NCBI RefSeq assembly: GCF_029946005.1
Contig: NZ_JAQSDR010000015.1
Location: 228,280 to 292,279 of the forward strand
Reading direction: 5' to 3'
Origin: Aquabacterium sp.
GTDB lineage: Bacteria; Pseudomonadota; Gammaproteobacteria; Burkholderiales; Burkholderiaceae_C
Length of the DNA: 64,000 nt
Under the pieces are notes generated by a model that saw only the letters and a list, made by a program, of their open reading frames with translations, was not told the origin of the DNA and did no database searches. Below, one piece after another: positions 9,414 to 18,600 of this stretch. The translations under genes and the position numbers were made by a program. Position 1 is the first letter of the stretch. Each line of letters starts with the position of its first letter.

Positions 9414-9706
9414 CACGGCACCTCGGCTTAAATCAGGACCACTCATGGCTACCGACCTTATCGGCAGCGGCACTCGTTACTGAATGTGCGTGTCCTCCAG
9501 AAGCGACCGCTGGGGCACCCAGGTCGCCAATACCGGACTTTGTTCACGCCCATCAACACGCTGTTTGCCCTAAGGAGGGCATTCCAGTCATGCCAGATCG
9601 TCGCGCAGGTGAGCGCGCCGCGCTGGGGCGAACAAAGCCCCCGGCGGCGGTCTATTTCAAGGTTTGAAATGCGGGCGGGGCCATGTGAAGCCCGCCCGGC
9701 CTGGCC
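9414..9706. other. Intergenic region between pilE and glcF
   Basis: A 293-base gap holding the upstream region of pilE and the end of the glcF transcript. A GC-rich hairpin with arms GGGCGGG (9674-9680) and CCCGCCC (9692-9698) lies just after the glcF stop region on its upstream side, but it has no clear T-tract on either strand. I see no convincing promoter element or additional gene. Confidence 0.5.
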
Positions 9707-10978
9707 TCAGCCGGTCAAGGCTTCGTCCAGCAACTCCACCCAGTGCTTGACTGGCGTGGCGGTGCCGCCCTGCAGGTGCGAGATGCACCCGATGTTGGCG
9801 CTGGCAATCACGTGGGCGCCCGCAGCCTCCAGGGCCTGCACCTTCTGGTCGCGCAACTGCCGCGACATCTCGGGCTGCAACACGCTGTAGGCGCCGCCCG
9901 CACCGCAGCACTGGTGGCTGTCTCGCGTGGCCAGGCGCACGTCAAAACCCAACTGGCGCAAGCCGGTTTCGATCGGGCCGGGCTTGGCCGCGCTGCTCAG
10001 CTTCAAACTGTGACTGAGGCTGCACGGCGGGTGGAAGGTGACCGAGCCCAGCGAGCCGATGGGCCTGCGCGCCATGCGCCGCGACAACATGGGCACCCAC
10101 TCTGGCAGCAATTGGCCGGGATCGCGCACCAGGTCGCCGACGCGGCGGGCTCGGTCGGCGTACACCGGGTCGTCGGCCAGCAGCTTGCCGTAGTCGCGCG
10201 TCCAGGCCCCGCAGCCCGACGCGTTGACCACAATGGCCTCGATGGGCGTCTGGCCTTCAATCAAGGGCCACCAGGCGTCGATGTTGGCGCGCGCCCGGTC
10301 CTTGGCGCCATTGACATCGCCCAGGTGCCCCTGGATGGCGCCACAGCAGCCCGAAGCGGGGGCCACCACGGCGCGCACGCCCACGGCATCCAGCACCCGG
10401 GCGGTCGAGGCGTCAATGTGGGGCCGCAACGCCGGTTGCACGCAACCCTTGAGCATCAGCACCTGCCGCGTGTGCAGGCTCTTCTTGGGATCGGGCCATG
10501 CGGGCGGTGGCAAAGGCGCGCGCAGGGGCACCTGGGCGCGCAGCTTGGCCGGCAACAAGGGCCGCACGGCCTGACCCAAGCGCAATGCAGGCGCAAACCA
10601 ACGCGAAGGCATCACCGTGCGCAAGGCCCAGCGCATCAGGCGCTCCTGGCGCGGGCGCTGCACGCGCTCGTCCACCACGGCCTGGCCCACGGCCAGCAGC
10701 TCGTGGTACGGCACGCCCGAGGGGCAGGTGCTCTCGCAATGGTTGCAGCCAATGCAGCGGTCCAGGTGCGTTTGCGTGGTGCGCGTGGGCGCCTGCCCTT
10801 CGAACACCTGCTTCATCAGGTAGATGCGGCCACGCGGGCCGTCCAGCTCATTGCCGGTCAGCTTGTAGGTGGGGCAGGTGGCGTTGCAAAAACCGCAGTG
10901 CACGCATTGGCGCAGCACCGCCTGGGCCTGCTGGCCTTCGGCAGTGGATTCGAACTCAGGAGACAGTTGCGTTTGCAT
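9707..10978 (-). CDS. glcF: Glycolate oxidase iron-sulfur subunit GlcF
   Basis: A 423-residue protein. The ATG at 10978 gives MQTQLSPEF, the usual GlcF N-terminus; longer frames run into glcE. Two ferredoxin-type 4Fe-4S motifs lie near the N-terminus, CVHCGFCNATCP and CIGCNHCESTCP. Two CCG-type cysteine-rich domains follow, with GCCGAIQGHLG and the late CCGAGGAYS. GlcF carries electrons from glycolate oxidation by GlcD/GlcE to the quinone pool at the inner membrane. The start overlaps the end of glcE by 23 bases. No glcD lies in the window. Confidence 0.92.
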   Translation of the reverse strand: MQTQLSPEFESTAEGQQAQAVLRQCVHCGFCNATCPTYKLTGNELDGPRGRIYLMKQVFEGQAPTRTTQTHLDRCIGCNHCESTCPSGVPYHELLAVGQAVVDERVQRPRQERLMRWALRTVMPSRWFAPALRLGQAVRPLLPAKLRAQVPLRAPLPPPAWPDPKKSLHTRQVLMLKGCVQPALRPHIDASTARVLDAVGVRAVVAPASGCCGAIQGHLGDVNGAKDRARANIDAWWPLIEGQTPIEAIVVNASGCGAWTRDYGKLLADDPVYADRARRVGDLVRDPGQLLPEWVPMLSRRMARRPIGSLGSVTFHPPCSLSHSLKLSSAAKPGPIETGLRQLGFDVRLATRDSHQCCGAGGAYSVLQPEMSRQLRDQKVQALEAAGAHVIASANIGCISHLQGGTATPVKHWVELLDEALTG

Positions 10979-12116
10979 GAAGGCGACCGGTGTTGAACAC
11001 CCCATGGGGATCGAAAGACAGCTGCACGCGCTGGTGCAATTGGCGCAGCACGGGCGACAAGGCAGCCTCGTGCACCAGAGGCTGAACTTGGTGGAAGACA
11101 AAGGGCTGTGCATGGCCACCAGCGCGCGCAGCGGCCTCGAACACCACCGTGGCCGGTGCCGACGTGCACACCCAGCGTTGGGCACCAAACCACTCGGTGA
11201 GCTGTTCGCCGGGCAAGCCGAGCGGCGCGGCGGTGGGGGGCACCGACACGCGCCACAAGGTCACGCCGTTCTGCCCGGATTGGCTCACCGCCTCGCGGGC
11301 CCGCTGGAAAAACTCATCGCTGTGGTCACGCAGGCCTTGCCAGAAGGGATCGGCCGAGGGCTGGGCGATCAGCTCGCCCTGGCGTTCAAGGCACAGGCGT
11401 TGCACGGCGGATTCGACCGCAGCCCGGGCCCCGCGCAGGCGCAGCACCAGCAAGTCATCCCACCAGGCCGAGGCATCCAGTGGCAAAGGCTGAGCCGCCC
11501 ACTGGTTGACCTGGACGAGTGCTTCTGTCTCCGCCATGTCGATGCGGATCGTGGCGGTGGCCACCGGTTGGGGCATCACCTTCAAGGTCACGTCCAGGAT
11601 CACGCCCAGGGTGCCCATGGAGCCCGCCATCAATCGCGACAGGTCAAAGCCGGCCACGTTCTTCATCACCGAGCCGCCAAAGCGCAGCACCTCGCCACGG
11701 CCGTTGAGCACGCCAGCGCCCAAGACGTGGTCGCGCACCGCGCCCCGGCTAACGCGGCCTGGGCCGCTGAAGCCGCTGGCCACGACGCCGCCGATGGTGG
11801 GGCCCACGCCCTGCGCATCGGGCTGGAAAGCCCAGCGCGGTGGCTCAAAGGCCAAGTACTGGCCACGCTCCATCAGCACTGCTTCGATCTCGGCCAAGGA
11901 CGTGCCAGCCCGCGCCTTGATCACCAGTTCGCTGGGTTCGTATTGCTCGATGCCTTGCCAGGCGCGCGTGTCCAGCACCTCACCCCGAGAGGCATCGCCC
12001 AGGAAGTCCTTGCTGCCATGGCCACGCACGCGCAGCACCGCCCCGCGTTGGGCAGCGTCATTCACCTGGTCCACCAGGGTGGTCAGTCCAATCGGGGCAT
12101 GGGCGGCATCGAGCAT
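10956..12116 (-). CDS. glcE: Glycolate oxidase FAD-binding subunit GlcE
   Basis: About 386 residues from ATG 12116; a GTG three codons upstream is equally possible and neither has a clear ribosome site. An FAD-binding PCMH-type domain occupies the N-terminal half, with GPTIGGVVASG and SRGAVRDHVLG typical of GlcD/GlcE. The C-terminus ends SFDPHGVFNTGRL, the usual closing motif of these oxidases (FDPxGxxNPGR-like). It acts with GlcF and a catalytic GlcD in glycolate to glyoxylate oxidation. The gene overlaps glcF and is divergent from the amidase gene with about 56 bases between starts. Confidence 0.88.
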   Translation of the reverse strand: MLDAAHAPIGLTTLVDQVNDAAQRGAVLRVRGHGSKDFLGDASRGEVLDTRAWQGIEQYEPSELVIKARAGTSLAEIEAVLMERGQYLAFEPPRWAFQPDAQGVGPTIGGVVASGFSGPGRVSRGAVRDHVLGAGVLNGRGEVLRFGGSVMKNVAGFDLSRLMAGSMGTLGVILDVTLKVMPQPVATATIRIDMAETEALVQVNQWAAQPLPLDASAWWDDLLVLRLRGARAAVESAVQRLCLERQGELIAQPSADPFWQGLRDHSDEFFQRAREAVSQSGQNGVTLWRVSVPPTAAPLGLPGEQLTEWFGAQRWVCTSAPATVVFEAAARAGGHAQPFVFHQVQPLVHEAALSPVLRQLHQRVQLSFDPHGVFNTGRLHANATVS

Positions 12117-12172
12117 GATGGGCACAAGGATAACCGTGACAATGGCCCCGCCCCGCCACTACCATCGTGATC

Positions 12173-13018
12173 ATGAAAGTTGCTGCCCTTCAAATGGTGT
12201 CCACCCCGCGCGTGGACGAGAACCTGGCCCAGGCGCAAACCCTGATCGCGCAAGCCGCGCAGGCTGGGGCCGAGTTGGTGGCCCTGCCCGAGTACTTCTG
12301 CCTGATGGGCCTGCACGATGCCGACAAGCTGGCCATCGCCGAGCCCCTGGCCGATGCGCTGGCGCCCGATCGCGTGCTCAGCCCCATGCAGGCCACGCTG
12401 GCGGCGGCCGCCAAGGCGAATGGGGTGTGGGTGATCGGCGGCACCCTGCCCTTGCAAAGCCACGATGCGCAACATGCGTTCAACAGCGTGCTGGTGTTCA
12501 ACCCGCAAGGCGAGCGCGTGGCCCGTTACGACAAGATCCACTTGTTTTGCTTTGACGATGGCCAGCGCTGCTATGACGAGTCGGCCACCTTGTTGCCAGG
12601 CTCAGAGCCCGTCGCTTTCAACGTGACCGACCGAACCGGTGGCACTTGGCGCATCGGCCTGTCGGTCTGCTACGACCTGCGTTTTCCCGAGCTGTTCCGC
12701 GCCCTGGGCCAAGACCAGCCCTGCGACCTGCTGGTGCTGCCCGCGGCCTTCACGCACACCACGGGGCTGGCCCATTGGGAGTTGCTGCTGCGCGCCCGCG
12801 CGGTCGAGAACCTGTGCCATGTGCTGGCCCCCGCGCAAGGCGGCGAGCACGAGAACGGCCGCCGCACCTTTGGGCACTCAATGCTGATCGGGCCCTGGGG
12901 CGAGGTGCTGGCCGTGCAGGCCGAGGGTGCAGGCATGGTGCTGGGTACGCTGGACCGTGAGCACCAGGCCATGGTGCGCCAACAGTTGCCCGCACTCACG
13001 CACCGCGTGCTGGGCTGA
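12173..13018 (+). CDS. Carbon-nitrogen hydrolase, Nit-type (probable deaminated glutathione amidase)
   Basis: A 281-residue nitrilase-superfamily protein starting at ATG 12173; GTG two codons upstream is possible. The catalytic triad is visible as Glu40 (LPEYF), Lys121 (YDKIHLF) and Cys166 (SVCYDLRFPEL). CYDLRFPEL is the signature of the Nit1/Nit2-like branch, whose known members hydrolyse deaminated glutathione or omega-amides. The exact substrate is inferred from this motif only. It converges on the TonB-dependent receptor gene with ten bases between stops. Confidence 0.85.
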   Translation: MKVAALQMVSTPRVDENLAQAQTLIAQAAQAGAELVALPEYFCLMGLHDADKLAIAEPLADALAPDRVLSPMQATLAAAAKANGVWVIGGTLPLQSHDAQHAFNSVLVFNPQGERVARYDKIHLFCFDDGQRCYDESATLLPGSEPVAFNVTDRTGGTWRIGLSVCYDLRFPELFRALGQDQPCDLLVLPAAFTHTTGLAHWELLLRARAVENLCHVLAPAQGGEHENGRRTFGHSMLIGPWGEVLAVQAEGAGMVLGTLDREHQAMVRQQLPALTHRVLG

Positions 13019-13028
13019 TCGCGCTCGT

Positions 13029-15158
13029 TCAGAACGCCTTGCTCACCTGCACGCTCAACAAAGCGCTGCGGCCAGGCGATGGCTCGTAGTAGCGCTTGTT
13101 GCCTTCGTTCACTATCACCGATCCCACGGCATGCTGGTCGGTCACGTTGTCAATGCGCAGCAAGGTGTTCAAGCGCCAGTCGCCTAAGGCTTGCGTCCAA
13201 CCGGCGCGCATGGCCCACACGGTGTAGCTGGCCGCCGCTTCAGTATTGATGTCATTGGCCCAGATGCGGCCCGTGTGGCGGGCTTCCACGGCCAACTGCC
13301 AGGCGTTGGTGGGGCGCCAGAGCAACTCGGCGTAGGTGGTCTGGCTGGGCACCCCAGGCAGGTCATTGCCCACCGGGACCACGGTGGTGGTCGTGGCCCC
13401 GGCGACGGCGGTGCTCTGGAATGAATCGCGGTAGCGGGCCTGCATCCACGCGGCCGAGGTGTACACCGACCAGGTCGGGGCCACACGCCACTGCAGCGAA
13501 GCCTCGGCGCCCAGTCGGCGTGTGCGGCCCACGTTCTGGAAGCTCGAACGCCCGCGCTCGTTTCGACTCACGCCGATCTCGTCATCGGTGTCAGTCTGGA
13601 ACACCGCCACATTCAGCCCACTTTGGATCGACAAGGCTTGCTTGAGCCCGACCTCCAGGTGTCGCCCCTGGCTGGCTTTCAGCCCAGTGTTCCAACCCGT
13701 GGCGGATCCGTCCGTGGTCTTGTAGGCAACCTCGTTGAGCGTGGGTGTTTCAAAGCTTTGCCCAGCGGTCACGTACAGGTGCGCAGTGCTGCTCGGCTTC
13801 CACATCAAACCCAGCACCGGGCTGGTCGCTGAGAACCCCATGCGGCCACTGTCATCGGGGTTGCCGACCACCACGTAGTGGTCCTGCGAGCGGAAAGTCA
13901 CCTTGCTCTGACGCACCCCGGCGGTGGCCACCCATTGCTCGGACAAGTCCCACTGCGTCTGCAGGTACTGGTCGCTGTTCTGCGCCCGGTTGTCTTCGTC
14001 GCGGCGCAAGGCGCCCTGCACTCCCAGCACGCTGCCCGAGGCCGTGAAGTTCTGATACCCGGCGCGGCGCTCGTCCATCCGATCAACATTCAGGCCGCCC
14101 GTGATCGACAGGGGCTGCCCGGCCAAGCTGGTGCGCCAGGTCAGCCGGGCATCCAGGCCCGAGAAATCGCGGTCCAGGTCGATGACTCCACCTGGGTGCG
14201 TGGCCGTCCCTTGTGCGCCCAAAGGGATGGACTGGAACTGCACGACCTGCCTCGTGCCGGTGTAACCCAGCAAACGCAACTCGCCAAAGCTCAGCGGCTT
14301 GTCATAGACCACCCCCAATTGGCGGTTGGCGATGTCCTTGCGGGTGTTGTAGTCGTAGGCACTGCCCGTGGCCTGCTTTCGGTTAGCCTCCATCTCGGTT
14401 TTGGTCAACCCCAGCGGATCCTGCACCTGCGGCATGTTCAGATAGCTGCCCACCACCGTCACCGTCGAGCGGTCCTGCAGCGACCATTTCAGCTTCGCGT
14501 TGATCTGGTCGCGCTGCGCCGCGCTGTGGTCGCGAAAGCCATCGGTTTCAAAGTGGCTGGCGTTGATCACATAGTTGACCGGGCCGGTCTCGCCGCCCAG
14601 CTTGACCGACTCGCGGTGGAAGCCATCGCGGCTGACGGCGTAGCCCACCGTCACCTCAGGCGTGGGCGGGCCGTCTTCGGTGAACACCTGGATCACGCCG
14701 CCCGCCGCATTGCCGTACAGGGCCGACATGGGGCCTCGCAGCACTTCGATGCGTTGGGCCGAGCCCAGGTCGATGGACGAGGCCTGGCCTTGTCCATCGG
14801 GCATGGTCAGCGGGATGCCATCGGCATACAGGCGCACACCGCGCACGCCAAAGGTGGAGCGCGCCCCAAAGCCTCGGCTAGAGATCTGCAAATCCTGCGC
14901 GTAGTTCTGGCGGTTCAGCACCGACAAACCTGGCACGCGCGTCAAGGCCTCTGACAGGTTGACCAGCGGGCCGGCGCTGCGCAGCGTTTGGCCGGTGACG
15001 ACGTCCACAGAGGCGCCGATGTCAAACGACGGCTGAGCCGTGCGCGTGGCCGTGACCACCACATCGGGCAAGGCTTGCGCAGCAGCGCTTTGAGCCAGGG
15101 TGAGCAGCGCCGTGCCCCAGGCCAGGGTCACCAACGTGGGGCGGAAATTCGGCGTCAT
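13029..15158 (-). CDS. TonB-dependent outer-membrane receptor
   Basis: A 709-residue protein. ATG 15158 is chosen because it begins a clear signal peptide (MTPNFRP, hydrophobic run ending AAAQA near residue 28); the 32 codons upstream do not look like a leader. A TonB-box-like DVVVTATR is followed by a plug domain (about 40-150; PLVNLSEALTRVPGLSV, RGFGARSTFGVRGVRLYADGIP, IEVLRGPMSALYGNAAGG) and a 22-strand-type barrel ending in a terminal Phe (VSKAF). Ligand is unknown: an iron chelate is the default guess. No regulator, transporter or riboswitch that would identify it lies nearby. Confidence 0.9.
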   Translation of the reverse strand: MTPNFRPTLVTLAWGTALLTLAQSAAAQALPDVVVTATRTAQPSFDIGASVDVVTGQTLRSAGPLVNLSEALTRVPGLSVLNRQNYAQDLQISSRGFGARSTFGVRGVRLYADGIPLTMPDGQGQASSIDLGSAQRIEVLRGPMSALYGNAAGGVIQVFTEDGPPTPEVTVGYAVSRDGFHRESVKLGGETGPVNYVINASHFETDGFRDHSAAQRDQINAKLKWSLQDRSTVTVVGSYLNMPQVQDPLGLTKTEMEANRKQATGSAYDYNTRKDIANRQLGVVYDKPLSFGELRLLGYTGTRQVVQFQSIPLGAQGTATHPGGVIDLDRDFSGLDARLTWRTSLAGQPLSITGGLNVDRMDERRAGYQNFTASGSVLGVQGALRRDEDNRAQNSDQYLQTQWDLSEQWVATAGVRQSKVTFRSQDHYVVVGNPDDSGRMGFSATSPVLGLMWKPSSTAHLYVTAGQSFETPTLNEVAYKTTDGSATGWNTGLKASQGRHLEVGLKQALSIQSGLNVAVFQTDTDDEIGVSRNERGRSSFQNVGRTRRLGAEASLQWRVAPTWSVYTSAAWMQARYRDSFQSTAVAGATTTTVVPVGNDLPGVPSQTTYAELLWRPTNAWQLAVEARHTGRIWANDINTEAAASYTVWAMRAGWTQALGDWRLNTLLRIDNVTDQHAVGSVIVNEGNKRYYEPSPGRSALLSVQVSKAF

Positions 15159-15237
15159 CAGGCAATCCTTGAGGTCAGGCCCATGCAGATGATGGGGCAG
15201 ACCCGGTTTGTAGCCGCTTTTCAGGATGGATGGGGGC

Positions 15238-15609
15238 TCACAGGGTGTCGCCAAAATCGGTGGACACGACCTCGTCGATCCGGGTACTCAGGGGCTCGCT
15301 ACCGAACAGTTGCAGCGAGTAGTTCTTCATCTGGTCTCGCACGTTCTTGCGGTTGAACAGCTTTTGCTGCGCTTCAACAGGCAGGTCAGTGACCATGAGG
15401 ACATTGCGCTGGATCAGGGCATCGATCAGGTCTTCCAGCACCCGCACCAAGTCGGCGTCCAGGCTGGCGAACTGCTGAGCCGGCCCGCCGTCGCCGCCCA
15501 GGAAGGCGTGCACCCGGGCGTCGTCAGGCGCCAGGAAATGAGCCCCCGCTTGAGGGTCGCGGTACAAGCTGCTGATCTGGCCGTCGGGAGTGAGCAGTGC
15601 GTAGGGCAT
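15238..15609 (-). CDS. Conserved hypothetical protein (proteobacterial, about 120 residues)
   Basis: A 123-residue soluble acidic protein with no signal peptide or membrane segment. A helical middle part (about 45-95; LVRVLEDLIDALIQRNVLMVTDLP followed by EAQQKLFNRKNVRDQM) resembles a small family common in beta- and gammaproteobacteria that databases sometimes mislabel as tryptophan-synthase-beta-like. No catalytic motif is visible. It is 79 bases upstream of the TonB-dependent receptor on the same strand, and divergent from the OB-fold protein with 57 bases between starts. Confidence 0.7.
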   Translation of the reverse strand: MPYALLTPDGQISSLYRDPQAGAHFLAPDDARVHAFLGGDGGPAQQFASLDADLVRVLEDLIDALIQRNVLMVTDLPVEAQQKLFNRKNVRDQMKNYSLQLFGSEPLSTRIDEVVSTDFGDTL

Positions 15610-15666
15610 GATGAAATCATTATCGTCAAAATGGCCGACAACTGAAAGCTTGCCAGGCCCCGAACC

Positions 15667-16167
15667 ATGCCCAGCCCCACTGCATTGCCCCTCCTCAAGG
15701 CCCTTGGCCTGGTCGCAATCCTGGGCGGGGTGCTGTACGGCGGCCTGGCCTGGCTGAATGCCGACGAGGATGTGGCCACGCCAGGCGCAGCCTCAGCGCC
15801 CAGCGGCGACTCGGTCCCGAACCCGCCCCCTTCAGGCCCCGGCACCAAGCCCATGCCGGGGCGCCAAAATGCCAGAGACGTCGCCCAGGCCTATGCCAGC
15901 GATCGTCTGGCAGCAGACGCCCGCTTCAAAGGCCAGCGCCTGCAGATCCAGGGCGTGGTCAACAGCATTGAGCCCGGTCAAGGCCAGATCCTGCTGATCA
16001 ACCTGGGGGCCGACGAGGGACAAGCCGGGCTGCGCGCGGTGGTGGATGGCGGCAGCCAAGCCCTCGCCCGGCAAGCCGGGGTCGGCCAAGTCCTGAGCCT
16101 GGACTGCCTGAACCAGGGGCTGCTCCTCGGAGAGCCCGTGCTGAGCGACTGCCGCGTACTGCCTTGA
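15667..16167 (+). CDS. Membrane-anchored OB-fold (tRNA_anti-like) protein
   Basis: A 166-residue protein with one N-terminal hydrophobic helix (about 8-30), a Pro/Ser-rich linker (about 38-65) and a C-terminal domain (about 68-165). The last domain carries AYASDRLAADARFKGQRLQIQGVV, the layout of the tRNA_anti-like OB-fold family found in exported or lipid-anchored proteins. Two cysteines in the C-terminal part (DCLNQG and SDCRV) may pair. The hydrophobic segment lacks a clean lipobox, so it is probably an uncleaved anchor with the domain in the periplasm. Function is unknown. Confidence 0.65.
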   Translation: MPSPTALPLLKALGLVAILGGVLYGGLAWLNADEDVATPGAASAPSGDSVPNPPPSGPGTKPMPGRQNARDVAQAYASDRLAADARFKGQRLQIQGVVNSIEPGQGQILLINLGADEGQAGLRAVVDGGSQALARQAGVGQVLSLDCLNQGLLLGEPVLSDCRVLP

Positions 16168-16186
16168 TCCACCGCCACCCGGCATG

Positions 16187-16218
16187 AAAAAAGGCCACCG
16201 GCGGTGACACCGGTGGCC
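16187..16218 (-). terminator. Rho-independent terminator after the diheme cytochrome gene
   Basis: A perfect 8-base stem, GGCCACCG at 16193-16200 and CGGTGGCC at 16211-16218, is followed on the minus strand by six T residues (A run 16187-16192). It lies 48 bases past the stop of the cytochrome gene. Confidence 0.85.
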
Positions 16219-16265
16219 AAAGATGTCTCAAGACATCCCAGGAGAGACTCAGGAAGTCAGGGTAC

Positions 16266-18581
16266 TCACAGCGTCAGCAGGTACTGGACCAGGTTGCCCA
16301 CCTCGGCCCCCGACTTGGCACACCAGGGGTGCGGCGTGGCCGGCAAACCGATGGGGCCGGGCGCGCCGATCTCGGGGCCAAACTCGCGGCGCAGCTTCTG
16401 GTAGTCCCAATAGTAGTGGCCTTCATCGCCGGGCATGGTCACGAAGTACTTGTGGCGCTCGACGAAGGTGTTGCGCGCATCAGCCGTGGTGTCGAAGATG
16501 TTCTTCTTCTTGGCCTTGTAGATGCGGAAGACATCGCCCTTGCGGTTCAGGTCAGGGAAGACCGCAGGCTGGTCTGGGGAGCCCAGTGCGGGCCGGGCCG
16601 GGGCGTGCAAGGTGTAGTACTGCTTGTACAAGCCAGAGCCTTCGCTGCAACGATCGGGGCTGACCAGGTCTTCCAAGTTGCGCACGTGGCCATCGGTGAG
16701 CAGGCCGCGCGACTGCACCCAATACAGATTGCGCAAAAAGGTCACGCGGATGGACTGCTGCTTGTATTGGAAGTCCGACGGCGCGAAGAAGCGGCCCACC
16801 TCCTTCAAGGGGATCATCTTCTCGTTGGTGTTGGCGCCCAGCTTGTCCGAGTGACAAGAGGCACACGCCTGGTCGAACGCGGCCTTGCCCTGCGCCACGT
16901 TGGCCGCCACGCCGGGGTACTTCTGCCAGGTGTTTTGCACAAAAGCGCCTTCAGACGTGGCGGTGCTGCCTGTCTGCCCCAGCTTGCCGTTGGTCTTGAG
17001 CCAGCGGAACAGGCCGACGTTGCGCAGATCATCGTCGTCCTTGTCCAGCACCGACATGTAGGCGGTCAAGGCCTTGAGCGACTTCTGGTCCATCGAGCCC
17101 ATGGCACCCTCGGGCTCCTGGGCGTGGATGTAGGAGCCCTCGAAGCCCACGTAGGACTCGGTGTGCGACAGCGAGCGGCGGATCGGCAAGTGGTTGGTCA
17201 CGTTGGGGATGACCATGGGCGAGAACAGGTAGTCGTTGTCGTACTCCGTGCCTTCACCCGCCTTGCGTGTCATCGTCGATTCGGTGGCGCCGCCCGGCAT
17301 CAGGTACAGCATCGGTGTCTTGTCCACCTTCTTGGTGCCGGTGGACCACGAGGGACCGGGCTCGTTGTCCACGATGTAGGCGAAGGTGGCGGTCGTGTCG
17401 GTGGTCTTGTCGCCCAGCACGGTCCAGCGCTGCGTCCACAAGGGGTTGGGCAGGCCGGGGAAGACCTTGGTGAGGTTGCCACTGCCCTTGCTGTAGCTGA
17501 TCTTGTAGCCGTGGCAGGAGGCGCAGTTGAAGCCGATCCACTTGCCCTTTCCCAGCAGCGGGTGCGAGGACTGGGCGTAGCGGTAACCCACCCACCCGCT
17601 GTTGCTGGTCATGCCCGCGGTGAGCTGTGGCTCCACGAGCAGGAAGCCGGGGATGGGGCTTTCTTGCGGGTAGGGGTCGAAGTAGACATCGGCGATGGCC
17701 TCATCGGGCACTTGGCCAGCCACCGTCTTGTGGGCGCCGAACAGCAGGGCCGGGTCGGCCACCTTGCGCGTGTAAGGGTCAATGGCCTTGCCACCGAAGA
17801 TCTTGTCCCAGTCCAGGCTCTTGAACTTGTGGGCCACGCCCAGGCCATAGTCGTAGGACCAGAAGATCTGGCGGCCCAGCTTGGCCATCTCGGCGAAGCT
17901 GGTGTTACTGACATTGACCTCGATGGGCACGATGGCCTTGGTGTCGTCCGTCAGGGTCGAGACGATGTCGCAGTTGGGATTGGCCGGGGCCTCCAGGCGC
18001 GTCAACTGCGCGTCGATCACGTTGTGAGGCTGGCCGGGCTTCTTGATCGACAAGTTGTAGCCCGTGCGCTTTTGCACCTGCAGCTTCAAGGGGCCTTTGC
18101 TGGCATGAGACGGCACCCGGAACTCGACCCGGGTGTCGGACCAGCTCTGCACATCCTTGGGCCAGCTGCTGCGCACCTTGCCGGTCTCGTAATTGGAGCT
18201 GGCCAGGATGTCGAGCTTCTGCTCGTACATGGTCAAGTCGGTCTCCAGCACGCGGCTGTTGCCGATCATGATCTTGCTGAAGTCAATGTCGGTGCCCGCA
18301 CCGAAGCCACTGCCGATCAGCGTGACGGTGTCACCCGGCTTGAGCGAAGGCACCGCACTGCCACCGGCCGTCCAGACCAGCGCGCCGTTGACCAGCATCT
18401 GCTGGACCACCGGCTGCGCGAAGTTCTGGGCAGAAGCGGCGCGCTGCTGCTCACGCGGGGCATTGAAGCTGCACACCAGCTCCTGGTCCGGAAAATTGGG
18501 GGCCGCATGGCTGAGTGGTGCGCATGCGGCCAGGGCCAACAGCCCCAGCCTGGGCATCGCCCTGTGAAATTGATTGGCCAT
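16266..18581 (-). CDS. Exported diheme cytochrome c protein with IPT/TIG-like domain
   Basis: A 771-residue protein with a signal peptide (hydrophobic 11-26, cleavage near SHAAP). Residues about 75-175 look like an IPT/TIG-type beta domain (LKPGDTVTLIGSGFG). Two c-type haem sites follow: CASCH at 353-357 and CASCH at 573-577, about 220 residues apart. That spacing and the length are reminiscent of diheme oxygenase/peroxidase proteins of the RoxA/MauG/CcpA group, but no specific member can be assigned and RoxA-type rubber cleavage is only a possibility. Substrate is unknown. It lies just downstream of a Crp/Fnr regulator and the haem-attachment genes, which supports a redox role. A strong terminator follows it. 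Confidence 0.75.
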   Translation of the reverse strand: MANQFHRAMPRLGLLALAACAPLSHAAPNFPDQELVCSFNAPREQQRAASAQNFAQPVVQQMLVNGALVWTAGGSAVPSLKPGDTVTLIGSGFGAGTDIDFSKIMIGNSRVLETDLTMYEQKLDILASSNYETGKVRSSWPKDVQSWSDTRVEFRVPSHASKGPLKLQVQKRTGYNLSIKKPGQPHNVIDAQLTRLEAPANPNCDIVSTLTDDTKAIVPIEVNVSNTSFAEMAKLGRQIFWSYDYGLGVAHKFKSLDWDKIFGGKAIDPYTRKVADPALLFGAHKTVAGQVPDEAIADVYFDPYPQESPIPGFLLVEPQLTAGMTSNSGWVGYRYAQSSHPLLGKGKWIGFNCASCHGYKISYSKGSGNLTKVFPGLPNPLWTQRWTVLGDKTTDTTATFAYIVDNEPGPSWSTGTKKVDKTPMLYLMPGGATESTMTRKAGEGTEYDNDYLFSPMVIPNVTNHLPIRRSLSHTESYVGFEGSYIHAQEPEGAMGSMDQKSLKALTAYMSVLDKDDDDLRNVGLFRWLKTNGKLGQTGSTATSEGAFVQNTWQKYPGVAANVAQGKAAFDQACASCHSDKLGANTNEKMIPLKEVGRFFAPSDFQYKQQSIRVTFLRNLYWVQSRGLLTDGHVRNLEDLVSPDRCSEGSGLYKQYYTLHAPARPALGSPDQPAVFPDLNRKGDVFRIYKAKKKNIFDTTADARNTFVERHKYFVTMPGDEGHYYWDYQKLRREFGPEIGAPGPIGLPATPHPWCAKSGAEVGNLVQYLLTL

Positions 18582-18600
18582 GAAATACCCCCGGTCCAGC

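Noticed and set aside
9560..9610. Sigma54-type promoter upstream of pilE
   Set aside because: A TGGCATG stretch is present, but the GG and GC elements are not ten bases apart, so it does not meet the -24/-12 rule.
9486..9890. Possible small gene between pilE and glcF
   Set aside because: More than half lies antisense to glcF and there is no ribosome site or similarity.
15159..15237. Riboswitch upstream of the TonB-dependent receptor
   Set aside because: The 79-base gap has no cobalamin box or TPP-type core and is too short for either.
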